Below are positions 9,888 through 20,380 of a stretch of 64,000 bases of DNA, in pieces. The DNA is from Selaginella moellendorffii (Eukaryota > Streptophyta > Lycopodiopsida > Selaginellales > Selaginellaceae). The stretch is from NCBI RefSeq assembly GCF_000143415.4, contig NW_003314268.1, positions 1,069,247 through 1,133,246 on the forward strand, in the 5' to 3' direction. The position numbers and the translations under genes were made by a program. The first letter of the stretch is position 1; each line of letters starts with the position of its first letter. The notes beneath the pieces were generated by a model that searched no databases, had not been told where the DNA came from, and saw nothing but the letters and a program-made list of their open reading frames with translations.

Positions 9888-11497
9888 ATGGATTGGTCCG
9901 CGCTGCCGCTCGACGTCTTCCTCCAGATCTTCCGGTACCACGCTCTCGATTTCCTCTTCTTGCTGGCGATCTCAGGCGTGTGCAAGACCTGGCGCGCTCA
10001 CACCGCCTGGATCGGCACGCTCGTCGTGCGATGGCCGCCGGTGGAAGATCGCCCCCAATTCGACAACCAGGGCGTCATGATCCAGAAGGAGCGCCGCCGA
10101 ATCTGTGGCAACCACGGCGTGGAGCTCCACCTCTGCGATTGCGTCCACGGCGCCATCTCCAGCGTCATCGCGCGCTTCCGCAAGGTATGGTACCTGGATC
10201 TTTGCTGCACGGAGATTTGTCCCCGCGGACCCACGGCAGTGCAAGTCGCCAAGCTCCGCGACGCCGACTGGGCCAAGGTTGTCAAGTCGCTCCTCCATCT
10301 CGAGCTCGCGGCCGGGGTGGTGGATTCCAGGGCCATGAATCACATCCTCCAGTGCAGCGATCTCCGCGAGCTACGGCTCGTGAGTTTCGAGTTCGCGGAT
10401 GGATTGGAGTACCCGCTGCTCGGGGATGCCGGCGAGTTCTCGAGCTCCAGCGGCGTTTTGGAGAATCTCTGCCGGCTTTACATCCTCACGTCCTCCATGC
10501 AAGAGGAGGCGCTCAAGAGGTTCCTGGAGCGCTGCCCGGAGGTGGAGGAGATCGAGCTCAACGCTTGCGGCGCCAAGAGCGAGAGGGAGTTTAACTTCGA
10601 AGCTCCCACCAACTTACACGACTATGATCTCAAGCTCACGTCCTTTAGCCGGTTCAAGAGGGTGAGAGCTGCTGGTGCTCGGCGGCTGGAGATTCTTGGG
10701 GGCCAGCTCTTGATCCTGGAGGAGGCGGAGTGTGTCGAGGAACTGGCGGTGCTGCCCGTGTACATAGAATTCGCGGAGCCCGAAGCCATGAAGAACTTCT
10801 GGAGGCTGACGCTCAAGGGGAGCTTTTGGGAAGTCCATGAAGCTATGTCGGCTTGCCAGACGGCTCCCACGACCAAGAGGCTTTGTCTGGACGATGATTT
10901 TGGAGTCTACTTTTTCCCGTACGTGCAGAGAGATGAAAACGACGACTCGGTCGAGTGCTACAAGCTTTTCTCGCTCATGTTTCGGGGAGGTTCTCTGGAG
11001 GAGCTGGAACTCAAGTATGGTTTCCTTTGCAGGGTAAGTTCTTACCTTCTCTTGTCGTTGCATGACTTGACAATGGTTTGGTTTTTCTTGTTTTCAGATG
11101 TGGCTAAACGAGCAACAGGAAGAACTGAGTGAGCTTCTGCCGAAAATGCCAAAGATTGAGATCCTCGTTCTGGACCTCCACGTACGTCCCGAGAAGGAGC
11201 CCAACATTCCGAGGTTTGCAGATTCAGTCGAGTCGCTCATCAGCTCTTGCAACATGGATTGGATCTCGCTAAGCTTCGGCGGGGACAACAACGAGGACGT
11301 CAACTTCCACCGGGAGTGTTTTGACAAGGAGCTGTTTTCTTCGGTTGTACAGAATGGTAATTTTCTTTCTTTGTTTCCGCAAGTTCTTGCTGATACACTT
11401 TCTTTTTCTGTTATTTGCAACAGTTGTGCGCCATGGAAACCCCGGACCTTGTCCCGAGGACGTACGCCTTCAGCAAAACTCGGATGTTAAGCGCTAG
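9888..11497 (+). CDS. F-box protein with leucine-rich-like C-terminal region (492 aa)
   Basis: An F-box lies at residues 3-38: WSALPLDVFLQIFRYHALDF, followed by AISGVCKTWR. F-box proteins are substrate receptors of SCF ubiquitin ligases and bind SKP1 through this motif. The rest contains irregular leucine-rich segments such as LLHLELAAGVV, CSDLRELRLVSF, CPEVEEIELNAC and GGSLEELELKYG, consistent with a degenerate FBXL substrate domain. Exons are 9888-11033, 11098-11356 and 11424-11497, ending DVRLQQNSDVKR. The coding GC content is clearly higher than the flanks. The target is unknown. Confidence 0.85.
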
Positions 11498-11507
11498 AGT
11501 TTTGCTA

Positions 11508-11532
11508 TTTACACACACACACACACACACAC
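11508..11532 (+). repeat. (CA)n microsatellite
   Basis: About twelve CA units lie just downstream of the F-box stop codon, probably in the 3' UTR. Confidence 0.8.
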
Positions 11533-11780
11533 AACCAGGTATTTGGCTTCAAAATCAAGTTGATTCCAGCATATCCAAAGCTTATGTGAAGACAACATGC
11601 CAACGATTGGCGAGAGTTAACTAGCAGCGATAGCACTGGATTAATCGGCTCTGAAACCTCTTGGGTGAGTTCCACATATATATTTATCTTATCTTCTCGG
11701 CAACTTAGGAGAGCATTCATATATGAGATTTTTATTTTAGTCTAGGATTACGTGCCTGAAACGTCGTCATTGCTCTAACC

Positions 11781-12212
11781 ACGCAAAGGAGTGATCCGGA
11801 AACTTGGGGACTCTGGTGAATGATATATATGGTCATTCGAATGTGACCTTGTTTATCTTGACGCGAACACATGCATTGTGACAATAGTGGCAAAAGGTCT
11901 CAAATCATAGCGGTCAGGTTGGCAAAAGGTCTCAAATCATAGCGGTCAAGTGCTACGACTGAGATTTTCTATTGAAGAGTTTCGTTTCCAGGACGCAAAG
12001 GAATGATCCGGAAACTTGGGGACTCTGGTGAATAATATATATGGTCATTCGAATGTGACCTTGTTTATCTTGACGCGAACACATGCACTGTGCCAATAGT
12101 GGCAAAAGGTCTCAAATCATAGCGGTCAGGTTGGCAAAAGGTCTCAAATCATAGCGGTCAAGTGCTACGGCTGAGATTTTCTATTGAAGAGTTTCGTTTC
12201 CAGGACGCAAAG
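11781..12212 (+). repeat. 212-bp tandem duplication with an internal 33-bp repeat
   Basis: The unit beginning ACGCAAAGGAGTGATCCGG at 11781 is repeated at 11993 with only a few substitutions. The first bases of a third copy (ACGCAAAG) appear at 12205. Each unit contains two copies of TGGCAAAAGGTCTCAAATCA plus the following TAGCGGTCA. No open frame spans the repeat. It fills most of the interval between the F-box gene and the HMA gene. Confidence 0.92.
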
Positions 12213-12344
12213 ATGTTCTTACTACCATCCTTTGAATCCACACAGATGAAAACTTGAGATTGAGCTGACAGAATATATGTAGTATAAGAAACTAGGAAAG
12301 CAAGCAATCTAGTTGTCAAGCTTCAGAGACCATTGTCGATGAAA

Positions 12345-12746
12345 CTAGCAGCAAGAAGAGCAGCAACAGCAGGAGTCATGCTTATCTTTGTCCGGCTCCG
12401 CAATCTCCTGAATCGACTCCACGCAGATACACTTTTTCTTCTTCTTTATCATTTCGAGGACGTCGTTCACCTTGAAATCGCCAGTGAACGTGTAGCGCGG
12501 GTCATCCACTTCCAGCTTTGTCACACCTGCGTGCATAAATTAAGCGCATAGGATGAAACAGCTCTATTGCCATGAAGAGATTTCTCTTGGACGAAACTAC
12601 GTGCCTGAGACGTTGTGATAGATCCGAGACACAATCTTGTCTTTGCATTTCGTGCAGGTGCATATCTTGAGCACAACCTTCATCAGCAACAAAACCATTT
12701 TTGTGAATTTTGCAAGAACATTCGCAGCGATTACCTTCCAAGCCAT
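12345..12746 (-). CDS. small HMA-domain protein with C-terminal poly-Cys tail (88 aa)
   Basis: This is a sister of the gene at 8981-9391, with exons 12746-12735, 12677-12605 and 12526-12345. The protein starts MAWKVVLKICTCTKCKDK. TCTKC holds the CxxC metal site and an extra Cys lies upstream. DPRYTFTGDFKVNDVLEMI and a Lys run (IKKKKKCICVESIQ) follow, and the tail is DSCCCCSSCC. Intron 2 starts with GC (12604) rather than GT, which is needed to keep the frame. It is likely a cytosolic or membrane-tethered metal-binding protein (inference from the fold). It is divergent from the tRNA-Val gene 94 bp away; the same arrangement occurs in the dead copy near 7 kb. Confidence 0.83.
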
Positions 12747-12840
12747 TATCGAGAGCAAAATACTGGAGATAGCTAGGCTTGCTCTTCTCCATTAAATACC
12801 TAAGAAGTCATGACTTTCAATGACTTACTTACCATCATAA

Positions 12841-12914
12841 GTCTGGGTGGTGTAGTTGGTTATCACGCTAGTCTCACACACTAGAGGTCTCCGGTTCGAA
12901 CCCGGACCCAGACA
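12841..12914 (+). tRNA. tRNA-Val (CAC)
   Basis: A complete cloverleaf can be drawn. The acceptor pair is GTCTGGG with CCCAGAC. The D-arm is GTGTAGTTGGTTATCAC. The anticodon arm is CTAGT-CTCACAC-ACTAG, with anticodon CAC. The T-arm is TCCGG-TTCGAAC-CCGGA, and the discriminator is A. The B-box is canonical, and a T-run suitable for Pol III termination follows at 12921-12926. Confidence 0.93.
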
Positions 12915-13894
12915 TGCAGTTCTTTTCGAGAATGTCAGACCTTTTTGTTGCATTCCTAGTCTACGACGGACTTTCTAGCAAGCCAAAGAGATCAGTAGAC
13001 CTCTCTCTTCCGATCTCTCAATGGGGCCAAGTTGTGTAAGAGTTCCACTTCTGGTTTCTTGAGCTTTTTCTCATGATCACGTCCCGAGCCCATGCAGACA
13101 TTGTCCTGGTTGGAGAGAACAGTGCACACGACACCGACGGCGGCAAACGCTTCGACTCGGATCTCGGTGGCCTTCAAAGTTCTGGGCGATGCAATCAACT
13201 TCATCCCGTATATCAAAGGGGTGATATACGTTTGGCAGTTTTTGGGCAAGGAACTCCCAGTGAAGTGACGGAAGGAGTGCGAGCACTGGTCTCGAGTTGA
13301 CCAATCCTTGCAGCCGACTTCTCAAGCTCGGAGGTAACTTCATTTCTCGTTTCTTTGGCGTGCTTAGAATAGTTTGTTCGTGTTCTCTTCTCAGGTAAAC
13401 CCAGGTCTAGTCGTCTTAGAGTTCGCTTCAGCAGATACCAGACTAAACGCAGGCAAACAGCAGCCGTTTTTCAGTTAATCTCCTTGCCATCGTCGTCCTT
13501 CTTGACTCCCTTGCAGCAACCTGACACCGAGTTCTTTCCTGATACTTTCACCCGAGCAGCTGTACGAGCATTCCTGGACACCCCTGACCCGTTTTCAAAG
13601 TCTCCGTCAACTAGAGAGCTCTACCAGATGACATAACGTCCAGCGTAGTCTGTCTTATAGTCTCTGCAGCCTCTCTGTGAATCCGCTAGCAGCTTCAGCT
13701 AGATCATATTCTCGCTATCACCATCTCGTTGCAGTCGTTCCCAACATTATACCGCAGCAGTAGCTCCTGTCTCATCTCTGTCGACTGGAAAGCTGATAAA
13801 ATAGAAACCTCCTTGTTCCAGACACTGTAGAGTGTAGTCCCGCTTATAGTCTTTGCAGTAAGGTGAACACCAGCCTCAGGCTTGACTAGAGAGC
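12915..13894. other. stretch with unassigned coding-like frames
   Basis: Minus-strand frames at 13343-13077 and 13249-12992 look protein-like (for example KLIASPRTLKATEIRVEAFA) but match nothing I recognise and are not joined by clear introns. At 13636-13662 and 13832-13857 a sequence like GTAGTC..GCTTATAGTCT is repeated, and CTAGAGAGCT occurs twice. This may be a decayed gene plus a partial duplication. Confidence 0.3.
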
Positions 13895-14176
13895 TTGGAT
13901 CAGAGTTCGCAAGCTGCATCGGCTGATTATGTCAGGCTCAAAGCCGGACTTACACTGTCTCACTGGGTGGAACCTGGAGGTGGTGAGACTTGGGATCAAG
14001 GCTACGACGTGACTGCTTATTTCTTGGACTACTGCAATGGCATTCAGGGTGATTTTTTGTGGCAGATGAATGCAAGGCTTGCAAATGGTGTGTGGAGTGA
14101 GTCTGTGTTCTTTGATCTCCTCGGAAAGAGCGTTCAGGACTTGTGGACTGACGATAAGAACGCTTTCAAGTTTTAG
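13895..14176 (+). pseudogene. 5'-truncated basic secretory protein (BSP) gene
   Basis: The frame holds the C-terminal half of a plant basic secretory protein: ADYVRLKAGLTLSHWVEPGG, then WDQGYDVTAYFLDYCNGIQ, then FFDLLGKSVQDLW, ending in a stop. BSPs are secreted, defence-associated, peptidase-like proteins with an upstream HExxH zinc site. That N-terminal half and the signal peptide are missing; homology begins abruptly near 13920. No upstream exon carrying HExxH was found on either strand, so it is called a truncated copy. Confidence 0.72.
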
Positions 14177-14275
14177 TCTATTTTGAAGACAAACTGTTGG
14201 CCAATTGGCGACAATTTAATGGTAAATGTCATTTTTTATATAATGCCTTGCCTACACGATTTTTTCCTTACAAAC

Positions 14276-14650
14276 ATGACTGTATTATATATCTTGATTT
14301 TAGTTTTGTGTTTGCCAAATGCATCATCGTCTAGTATTTGTCCTGATAATGAGGTGTTAGGCAAGGTAAGATATAATACAGCTGTAGCTTCTCCAGATCA
14401 AGGTTTTCATATTCCCCTGCATGAAGCCTTTGACGAACTTCTTCCACTTCACAACCACGAAGTAAAGAAACAAATTGGCTCTATGTATGCTACCTCACAG
14501 TGCTCAGAGGAGCTTGATATTGATGCATGTGCCTTTTGCTTATCTAATATTGCAGCCTCGATGGAAATGATTAATCCAGTTCCTCTTGGAGCAAGCTCTT
14601 GTTCTGCAGGGGGTGAATGTTATCTCCGCTATGAGACATATAAATTTTAA
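14276..14650 (+). CDS. secreted Gnk2/DUF26 cysteine-rich protein (124 aa)
   Basis: This is a single-exon gene. The start at 14276 gives an apt signal peptide (MTVLYILILVLCLPNASSS) followed by ICPDNEVLG. The body is one Gnk2-homologous (DUF26) domain. The hallmark C-x8-C-x2-C is present as CSEELDIDACAFC, and the domain ends with CYLRYETYKF, like the ginkbilobin family. Single-domain secreted members include mannose-binding antifungal proteins; in seed plants the domain also forms the ectodomain of CRK kinases. No kinase domain is present here. An upstream in-frame ATG at 14183 would bury the signal peptide, so 14276 is preferred. It sits 100 bp after the truncated BSP gene. Confidence 0.82.
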   Translation: MTVLYILILVLCLPNASSSSICPDNEVLGKVRYNTAVASPDQGFHIPLHEAFDELLPLHNHEVKKQIGSMYATSQCSEELDIDACAFCLSNIAASMEMINPVPLGASSCSAGGECYLRYETYKF

Positions 14651-14795
14651 ATTCCAAACTTGAAATGATCATTCAAAAATACTAAGAGATAATGCTGTCT
14701 TTGATTACTAACTAGTAAAATAAAAAATAATGAGTGATTAGATTTTAAACAAATCCTAAAAGAAAATGGCATTCATGCCCTAGCCTTGTAGCGCC

Positions 14796-16656
14796 ATGGA
14801 GGCTCTCGTCGCATCGATCGGAGCTTCTTCATCTCAGTCTCCCTCTTGTCACGACAAGAAATCGGCCAGGTATGTCCCCGCGGCAATGCAGCCCTCGAGG
14901 AATCGAGCATCGCCGCTCCCTAGGCTGGCAGCAGCTCGTCGCGATGATCAAACAGCTACCGCCGCCAGGATTACGAGCGAGCAAGGATCTGCCGCTCCCG
15001 CCAAGGAATTCCGGGGGATCCTCGCCTCTCCTGGGCTGCATTTGGGCCCGGCATGCCACGACGCGCTCAGCGCCAAGCTCGTCCAAAACGCGGGCTTCAA
15101 ATTCACGTTTATGAGCGGTACGCGTGTTTGTTCTTCGTGTTCTTCTTCTTACACAGCACTCTTAGTTTTTTTTCTCTACTTCGTCCAGGCTTTGGCGTGT
15201 CTGCCTCTAGACTAGCTTGTCCAGACACTGGGCTTATTTCTTATGGAGAGATGGTCGATCAAGGAAGGAACATCACGGCGGCCGTGTCCATCCCCGTCAT
15301 AGGAGATGGCGACGCTGGCTATGGAAATGCCATGAACGTTAAGAGGACTGTAAAGGGGTACATACAAGCTGGTTTCGCAGGAATTCTTCTGGAAGATCAG
15401 GTAACAAGAGTTTTTTCTTCTGTTTCGCTAGCACAGTCAGTGGTTTTGAACTACTGTTTAACAGATATTGCCCAAGGCCTGCGGTCACACAACTGGAAGG
15501 GAAGTTGTGTCGAGGCAGGAGGCGATTGCGCGAGTCAAAGCTGCGGTCGATGCTCGAGAAGAGTCAGGAGAGGATTTAGTGATAGTTGCAAGGTCTGATG
15601 CTCGACAGGCGGTTTCTTTGGAGGAAGCGCTGTGGCGAGCGGAGGCATTTGCCGATGCGGGAGCTGACGTGCTTTTCATCGACGCTTTGATGTCGAAAGA
15701 GGAGATGCGGAAGTTTTGTGGCCGTGTTCCAGCCGTGCCGAAGCTGGTAAGCTTTTTCGTTTCGTCCATTTTTGTCAATGTTGTATTGTTTGTTTTGTTC
15801 GAGTTTCAGGCTAACATGCTCGAGGGAGGAGGGAAAACACCGCTGTTGGCACCGATCGAGATTGAAGAAATCGGGTATAAGATTGTAGCCTATCCACTGT
15901 CCTTACTTGGGGTCTCAATTCGCGCAATGCAGGTTGGTGTGATGGTTTTCCTTTCCTTTCTTCTCGTTTGATTGCCATGGAAAACAGGATGCTTTGGTAG
16001 CTCTTAAAAGTGGACGATTTCCCAACAAAGTTCCTGCGTTTGACGAAGTGAAAGACGTGGTGGGATTCAATCGCTATTACGATGAGGAGAAGCGCTACTT
16101 TGGTAAGGGGTGTTGGTGTGCAGTACTTTCATCCCTTGTCTATAATCATAATTGTTGCAGGTACCAGCAAAAGCAGCAGAACATCTGAAACCGCAAATAA
16201 CTCCAGCACGAAAGAAGAAACACCATTCGACGATAAGCAAAGTTCGACTGTGCAAGTTATCACTCCAGAAGTTTTAGAAGAAGATTCTGATTCTGACTGG
16301 GCAAAGAAAAGCAGCAATCTGCTTGGAATTTGGTCGCGTGTTCTACGAGTTAAAATAACAGGGAGCAGTGGAATAGTGAAGCTCGATGTCAGAATTCCTG
16401 TGAGTGATATTACTTTTCACCGATTGCAAAACTTACGTTCCGTTCTGCAGGCTGGATTTCTCGATGGTCTGGCTAAAACAATACCTGGTACTAAGATTTT
16501 TAATTGGGTAACCATTACATTGCCTGCTTCTTTGCAGGTGTTGCTGGGATAAATTTCAAGGAGATACTCGATAACGCGTCGTCTCCCACCAGCGGCCAGC
16601 AGCTCCTTGATATTGAGGATAAGCAAGGGGATCGGATCCAAATATTTTTCGAGTGA
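14796..16656 (+). CDS. isocitrate lyase/PEP-mutase superfamily protein (CPPM-like), plastid-targeted
   Basis: There are eight exons: 14796-15117, 15189-15400, 15465-15746, 15810-15932, 15988-16102, 16161-16399, 16451-16487 and 16538-16656. The N-terminal ~75 residues are Ser/Arg/Ala-rich and resemble a chloroplast transit peptide. The TIM-barrel core follows the family: GPACHDALSAKL, SRLACPDTGLISYGEM, the metal-binding PVIGDGDAGYGNA, EDQILPKACGH, and IVARSDARQAVSLEEAL. KACGH replaces the KKCGH of true isocitrate lyases, as expected for the plant branch annotated carboxyvinyl-carboxyphosphonate phosphorylmutase, whose substrate is not established. The C-terminus after FNRYYDEEKRYFG is acidic and less conserved. 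Confidence 0.87.
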
Positions 16657-17034
16657 GACGTTTGGCGATCTCAGTAGCAAAGTGCACAGCAGGCTGCATG
16701 CAGTGCGCAACATGACTTACTTTATCGCATTGCCACTAAAAGGTACATAGAATTATTCTTTCTCCAAATTGATTAAGAGTTCTACTGCGACAGGAAATTA
16801 TAAAAATGTTTCGAGGACCCGAAATGAAGGACTGCTGTTGAGCGGCAGAGTTTACTGTACGACTTCTTTGTTTCGCTTTCCTCTTTCACATTTCTCTTCA
16901 TTTCTCTCTATGAGATGGGCATAAGCAGCGAAGAGAATAAGTAGTGATCTGGCTTGTGTTTGCATTCAGTCATTTAGATTAGTTATCACATAGTTTTTTT
17001 CATACAAGGTCATAACCCGATAAGGTTGCAGAGT
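16657..17034. other. intergenic region
   Basis: Contains the 3' flank of the CPPM-like gene and the promoter of the rhodanese gene. No further gene is seen. Confidence 0.5.
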
Positions 17035-18447
17035 ATGTGGGCGTTGCTTAAGATTCATTCTGGAGTGTTTTCTCCTGTAAGAATTTTCTACGCTGGTGCT
17101 TCCAGGGCAGTCAGACGCCACGCACAACCAGGTAAACTCAAATTTGAATGATCTCTGCGGCTGAGGTTTGATGGTATTTTTGCAGCGTCTGCAGTACTGA
17201 TTGATCCATTGGTTTCAAGTGCTTGGCTAGAGAAAAACTTGTACAACGTGTCTATTCTGGATGTCCGAGGTCAGCATTACCCTGCATCTCACTGCGTGAC
17301 TTTGTTGGTCCCTAGGAATTGTTGACACAAAGACACTGTCTAAGGGAGTGGAAAAGTCGGACTACATCGCCTGCTACGACGATTATCTCTCAGGCCACAT
17401 TCCCGGAGCAGTGTTTTTCAATTGGGTAAATTTTTCGTTTTTGTTATTGATGTTTTCCTTTTCTAACTCGGTATCTATTTTGCCGAACCAGCTTACAGAT
17501 GGAATCGACATAAGCCAATCCGAAGTGTCTTGTAGACAACTAACAAATGACACTGCTAAGTTCTCCGCGGTGGTATGTATTAATATACTTGGAATTCCAC
17601 ATTTATAGGCAGTTCTTTTCAGGTAGAAGCCAAAGGAGTGTCATCTGAAAAGCCAGTAGTCGTTTACGATGATTGCGATTGCCTTTTGGCTTGCTGGTTA
17701 TGGTGGTCTCTTGTAAGACACGGCCACGAGCGTGTGCATGTCCTCGACGGAGGATACAAAAAGGCTCTGAATGTTATATTTTCTTTGTACTTCCTTGGAG
17801 TAACTCTATGTTGTACAGTGGACGGCAGAGGGAAGAGCAACTGAACTCTACGAGCCTTGTCCTCTGAAGGTTAATATTGTTCATTCCAGCTACTATAACT
17901 TATCGATGTTATGGCAGATTTATGGAGATTTCAAGCCATCAAATCCAAGGCCTTTCACTTCAGTCACTTGTGATGAGATTCTTGAGCTCTTGTCGACAAA
18001 AGACCAGAGTATAGCATTTGTGGACGCTCGAAACTTAGAACAGTACTCGGGACATGTTAGGAGATCCAAGCGTGCCGGAAGAATTCCAGGTGCCATCAGC
18101 ATTCCAAGAAAGGTGCGTCGATGCATTCTTTTGCGTGTAATATATTCAGCAAGGTCTTCACCAGAGCTTGATTACTACCAATGGGATCTTTAAGACAATA
18201 GACGAATTGCGAGAAGTGTTCCTTAATGCTGGACTCAACCCGGAGCAGCAAAAGAGACTAGTAAGTAGAATCAAAATGGAAATGCTCTACCTATTAACTT
18301 TCTCTAGCTCAGATTTTCTACTGCAATGGAGGAGTAGCATCTTGCAGCGTCTTACTATCATGGCACCGGATTGGTGGCAAGCTCTGGTCAAATTACAGTG
18401 GCAGCTGGAACGAATGGGGTAACAGAGAGGACGTTCCTGTTGAGTAA
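17035..18447 (+). CDS. two-domain rhodanese (thiosulfate/3-mercaptopyruvate sulfurtransferase-like, 332 aa)
   Basis: There are nine exons: 17035-17131, 17186-17269, 17316-17425, 17492-17572, 17623-17772, 17819-17869, 17918-18112, 18165-18260 and 18313-18447. The first rhodanese domain contains VSSAWLEKN, SILDVRG, YLSGHIPGAVFFNW and VVVYDDCDCLLACWLWWSL. The second contains IAFVDARNLEQYSG, AGRIPGAISIP and the active-site loop IFYCNGGVASCSVLL, which keeps the catalytic Cys. It ends NYSGSWNEWGNREDVPVE, typical of the family. These enzymes move sulfane sulfur to cyanide or thiols. The basic N-terminus (RRHAQP) could be a weak organellar signal. Confidence 0.86.
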
Positions 18448-20244
18448 GTAGTATCGAATTAATTTGGACAACTTGCTTTTGCGTAACTCAGCTGATTTCT
18501 GTTCAGGTCATAGATCACCATGTAGACAAGCAACCAACATGCATGCTCGTTCCAAGGATGCCCAAGTCCGCGTTTGGGCCATCAGGTTCTTTAATCTTAA
18601 CACAAGTGTGAGCACCGAAAAGGTAGCTCACTTGAAACGGGGTGCGAGCGGCACCGAAGTAAAATGAGCAAAGGAAGGCTTTTCAGCGACTGCGCTTCGT
18701 TGTAGTGGTAACACAGGGGACGGTCCAAAGCTTTGGAAGCCTGCGTTAGCGCTCTATCAAACGCGATTTGCACACTGGTGAGGAGGTCTTCCAGCTTCTT
18801 GGCTGGAAGAAGCACCGGAATCGAAGATAAGTCGAACTGATGCTGAGATGAAGTCGCTCAAGCAAGTGGAATGGATTTTTCACAGGCATGCCGGTTGGAA
18901 GGGCAAGCTTGAAGAGTATAGATGGGCTCTGGATTTCTACAGTGGAGGGAAATTCAATACAAAGTGAAAATGGATTGTTCATTCCTTGGCCAGAAGAACA
19001 TGGAGAGGATGTAATAAAAGCAGTACAAACTTTTCTCATTCTATACCATTAACCAGGAATTAGTCTAGATGATCCAAAATTTATATTGCCTGTTGAAGAT
19101 GCCTAGAAGAGCTCTTGGAAAATCTAGATGTTGCTTTCAAGATTGTTATGGCTGTAAATAGTTGGTAGACTAGACTCATTGTGGCTATTGGGTTAGTAAA
19201 AAATAAAACTCAAAAATAAATAAAACTAATACAACATTGAATTGATCTTTATGATAATATAAGTTTAATAATATTATTTAGTAACTTCAAGTATGACATT
19301 TAAGGAGTGATTAAGCAGTGCTAGAATCTCTAACTTCTGTCTAGAAACTTCTACACGAAAAATATTTCTTTATAAAGTTTTTTGCTATTATTATTGATCA
19401 AATCAACAGTTAAAGAAAAATTATAAGAAAAATTGTTATTTAAACAGAAAGGAAAATGTAATTCTATTATTTCCAGTGTGTAAGTATTATAATTATTTGT
19501 GTCCCAGATTTTAAAGATTTCACTACAATGCTAAAATCAATATATTAAAATTTACAGCTATAAACTATACAATTCACTTTAAATCTATTTAAAAGAGGTA
19601 TATATGGGATTCATGGTTGAGATAAGATTATCAATCCAGGGTATTAAATTATAAAGTTTTATGTTAAATTTTGTGAGTTTGGCAAGTTTTCATAGTAATT
19701 ATTGATAATAGTAAATATTATAAATGAATTTATGTTCCAAGTAGCATATTATATAGAAGATACTTTCATCCATTTTAGTGAGTTTTATGGTTGTAACCCT
19801 TCTCTACCATGATTGTTCTTTTTCTCGGTGCTACAATTGTAAATCTATAATGAGAAGGTATCTTTTGACATAAAATAGTTATATGATGGACAAGTGAAAA
19901 ATTCATGTTTAAATTAAGATGGTGAAAAAATTAAGAATTCACACCTAAGTTATAAAAGGCATGCAAAATCCTTAACTTAACATTGTTTTTGCACTTAAAG
20001 TTAGGAATATTAATGTAAGACTAAAATCCCTAAGTGGTAAAATAGAGCTAAAGGTGTGTCATGTGCTAAAGCAAAGTTTAATAAATGTAACACATTTGGA
20101 CCAAAAACTCTAACTCAAAAAGTTAAGAATGTGAATAGAATTCCTAAAAAAGGGTTTGAGAAACAAGCATCAAGTAATTAATGAATGAGTCTCTAGAAAA
20201 GGAAAAAAAGAAGAAGAAGGATTGACATATGGCAAATGTTATAA
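18448..20244. other. AT-rich gene-poor stretch
   Basis: 18700-19150 contains degraded coding-like sequence related to the family at 24459-24819: both carry a LDDPKF/LDDPKS segment followed by an ILEDVVFKIVMAA-like segment. From about 19.2 kb the sequence is AT-rich and poor in C and CG. No gene is recognised. Confidence 0.4.
18860..19150 (+). pseudogene. decayed member of an unrecognised repeated family
   Basis: Plus-strand reading gives VGRASLKSIDGLWISTVEG, FIPWPEEHGEDVIKAV and, after stops, GISLDDPKF and a KI-rich segment. The last parts align with the better-preserved copy at 24660-24790. Several stops make it non-functional. The family is unknown to me. Confidence 0.35.
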
Positions 20245-20380
20245 TATGTAGAAGTGTTGAGATTGAGTCTAGGATTAAGTCCAAGATCAAATCTAACATT
20301 AAGTCTAAAATTAAGTTCAAAATTAAAATTGAGATTGAGACCAAAACTAAGACTAAAATTGAGACCAAATCCAATAGGTG
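20245..20380 (+). repeat. degenerate hexamer repeat, sister of the tract at 430-718
   Basis: Units such as GAGTCT, AGGATT, AAGTCC and AAGATC repeat for about 135 bp and read as Ile-x-Ser-Lys alternations (IKSKIKSNIK) on the plus strand. Orientation is opposite to the first tract and the sequence is more AT-shifted. Confidence 0.65.

Noticed and set aside
9972-10343. Long minus-strand frames opposite the F-box exon
   Set aside because: Antisense shadows of a GC-rich coding exon with no splice or motif support.
9842-10594. Open plus-strand frame of 250 codons overlapping the F-box gene
   Set aside because: It is Arg/Pro-rich, lies in another frame of a GC-rich exon and has no motif; the F-box frame is clearly the real one.
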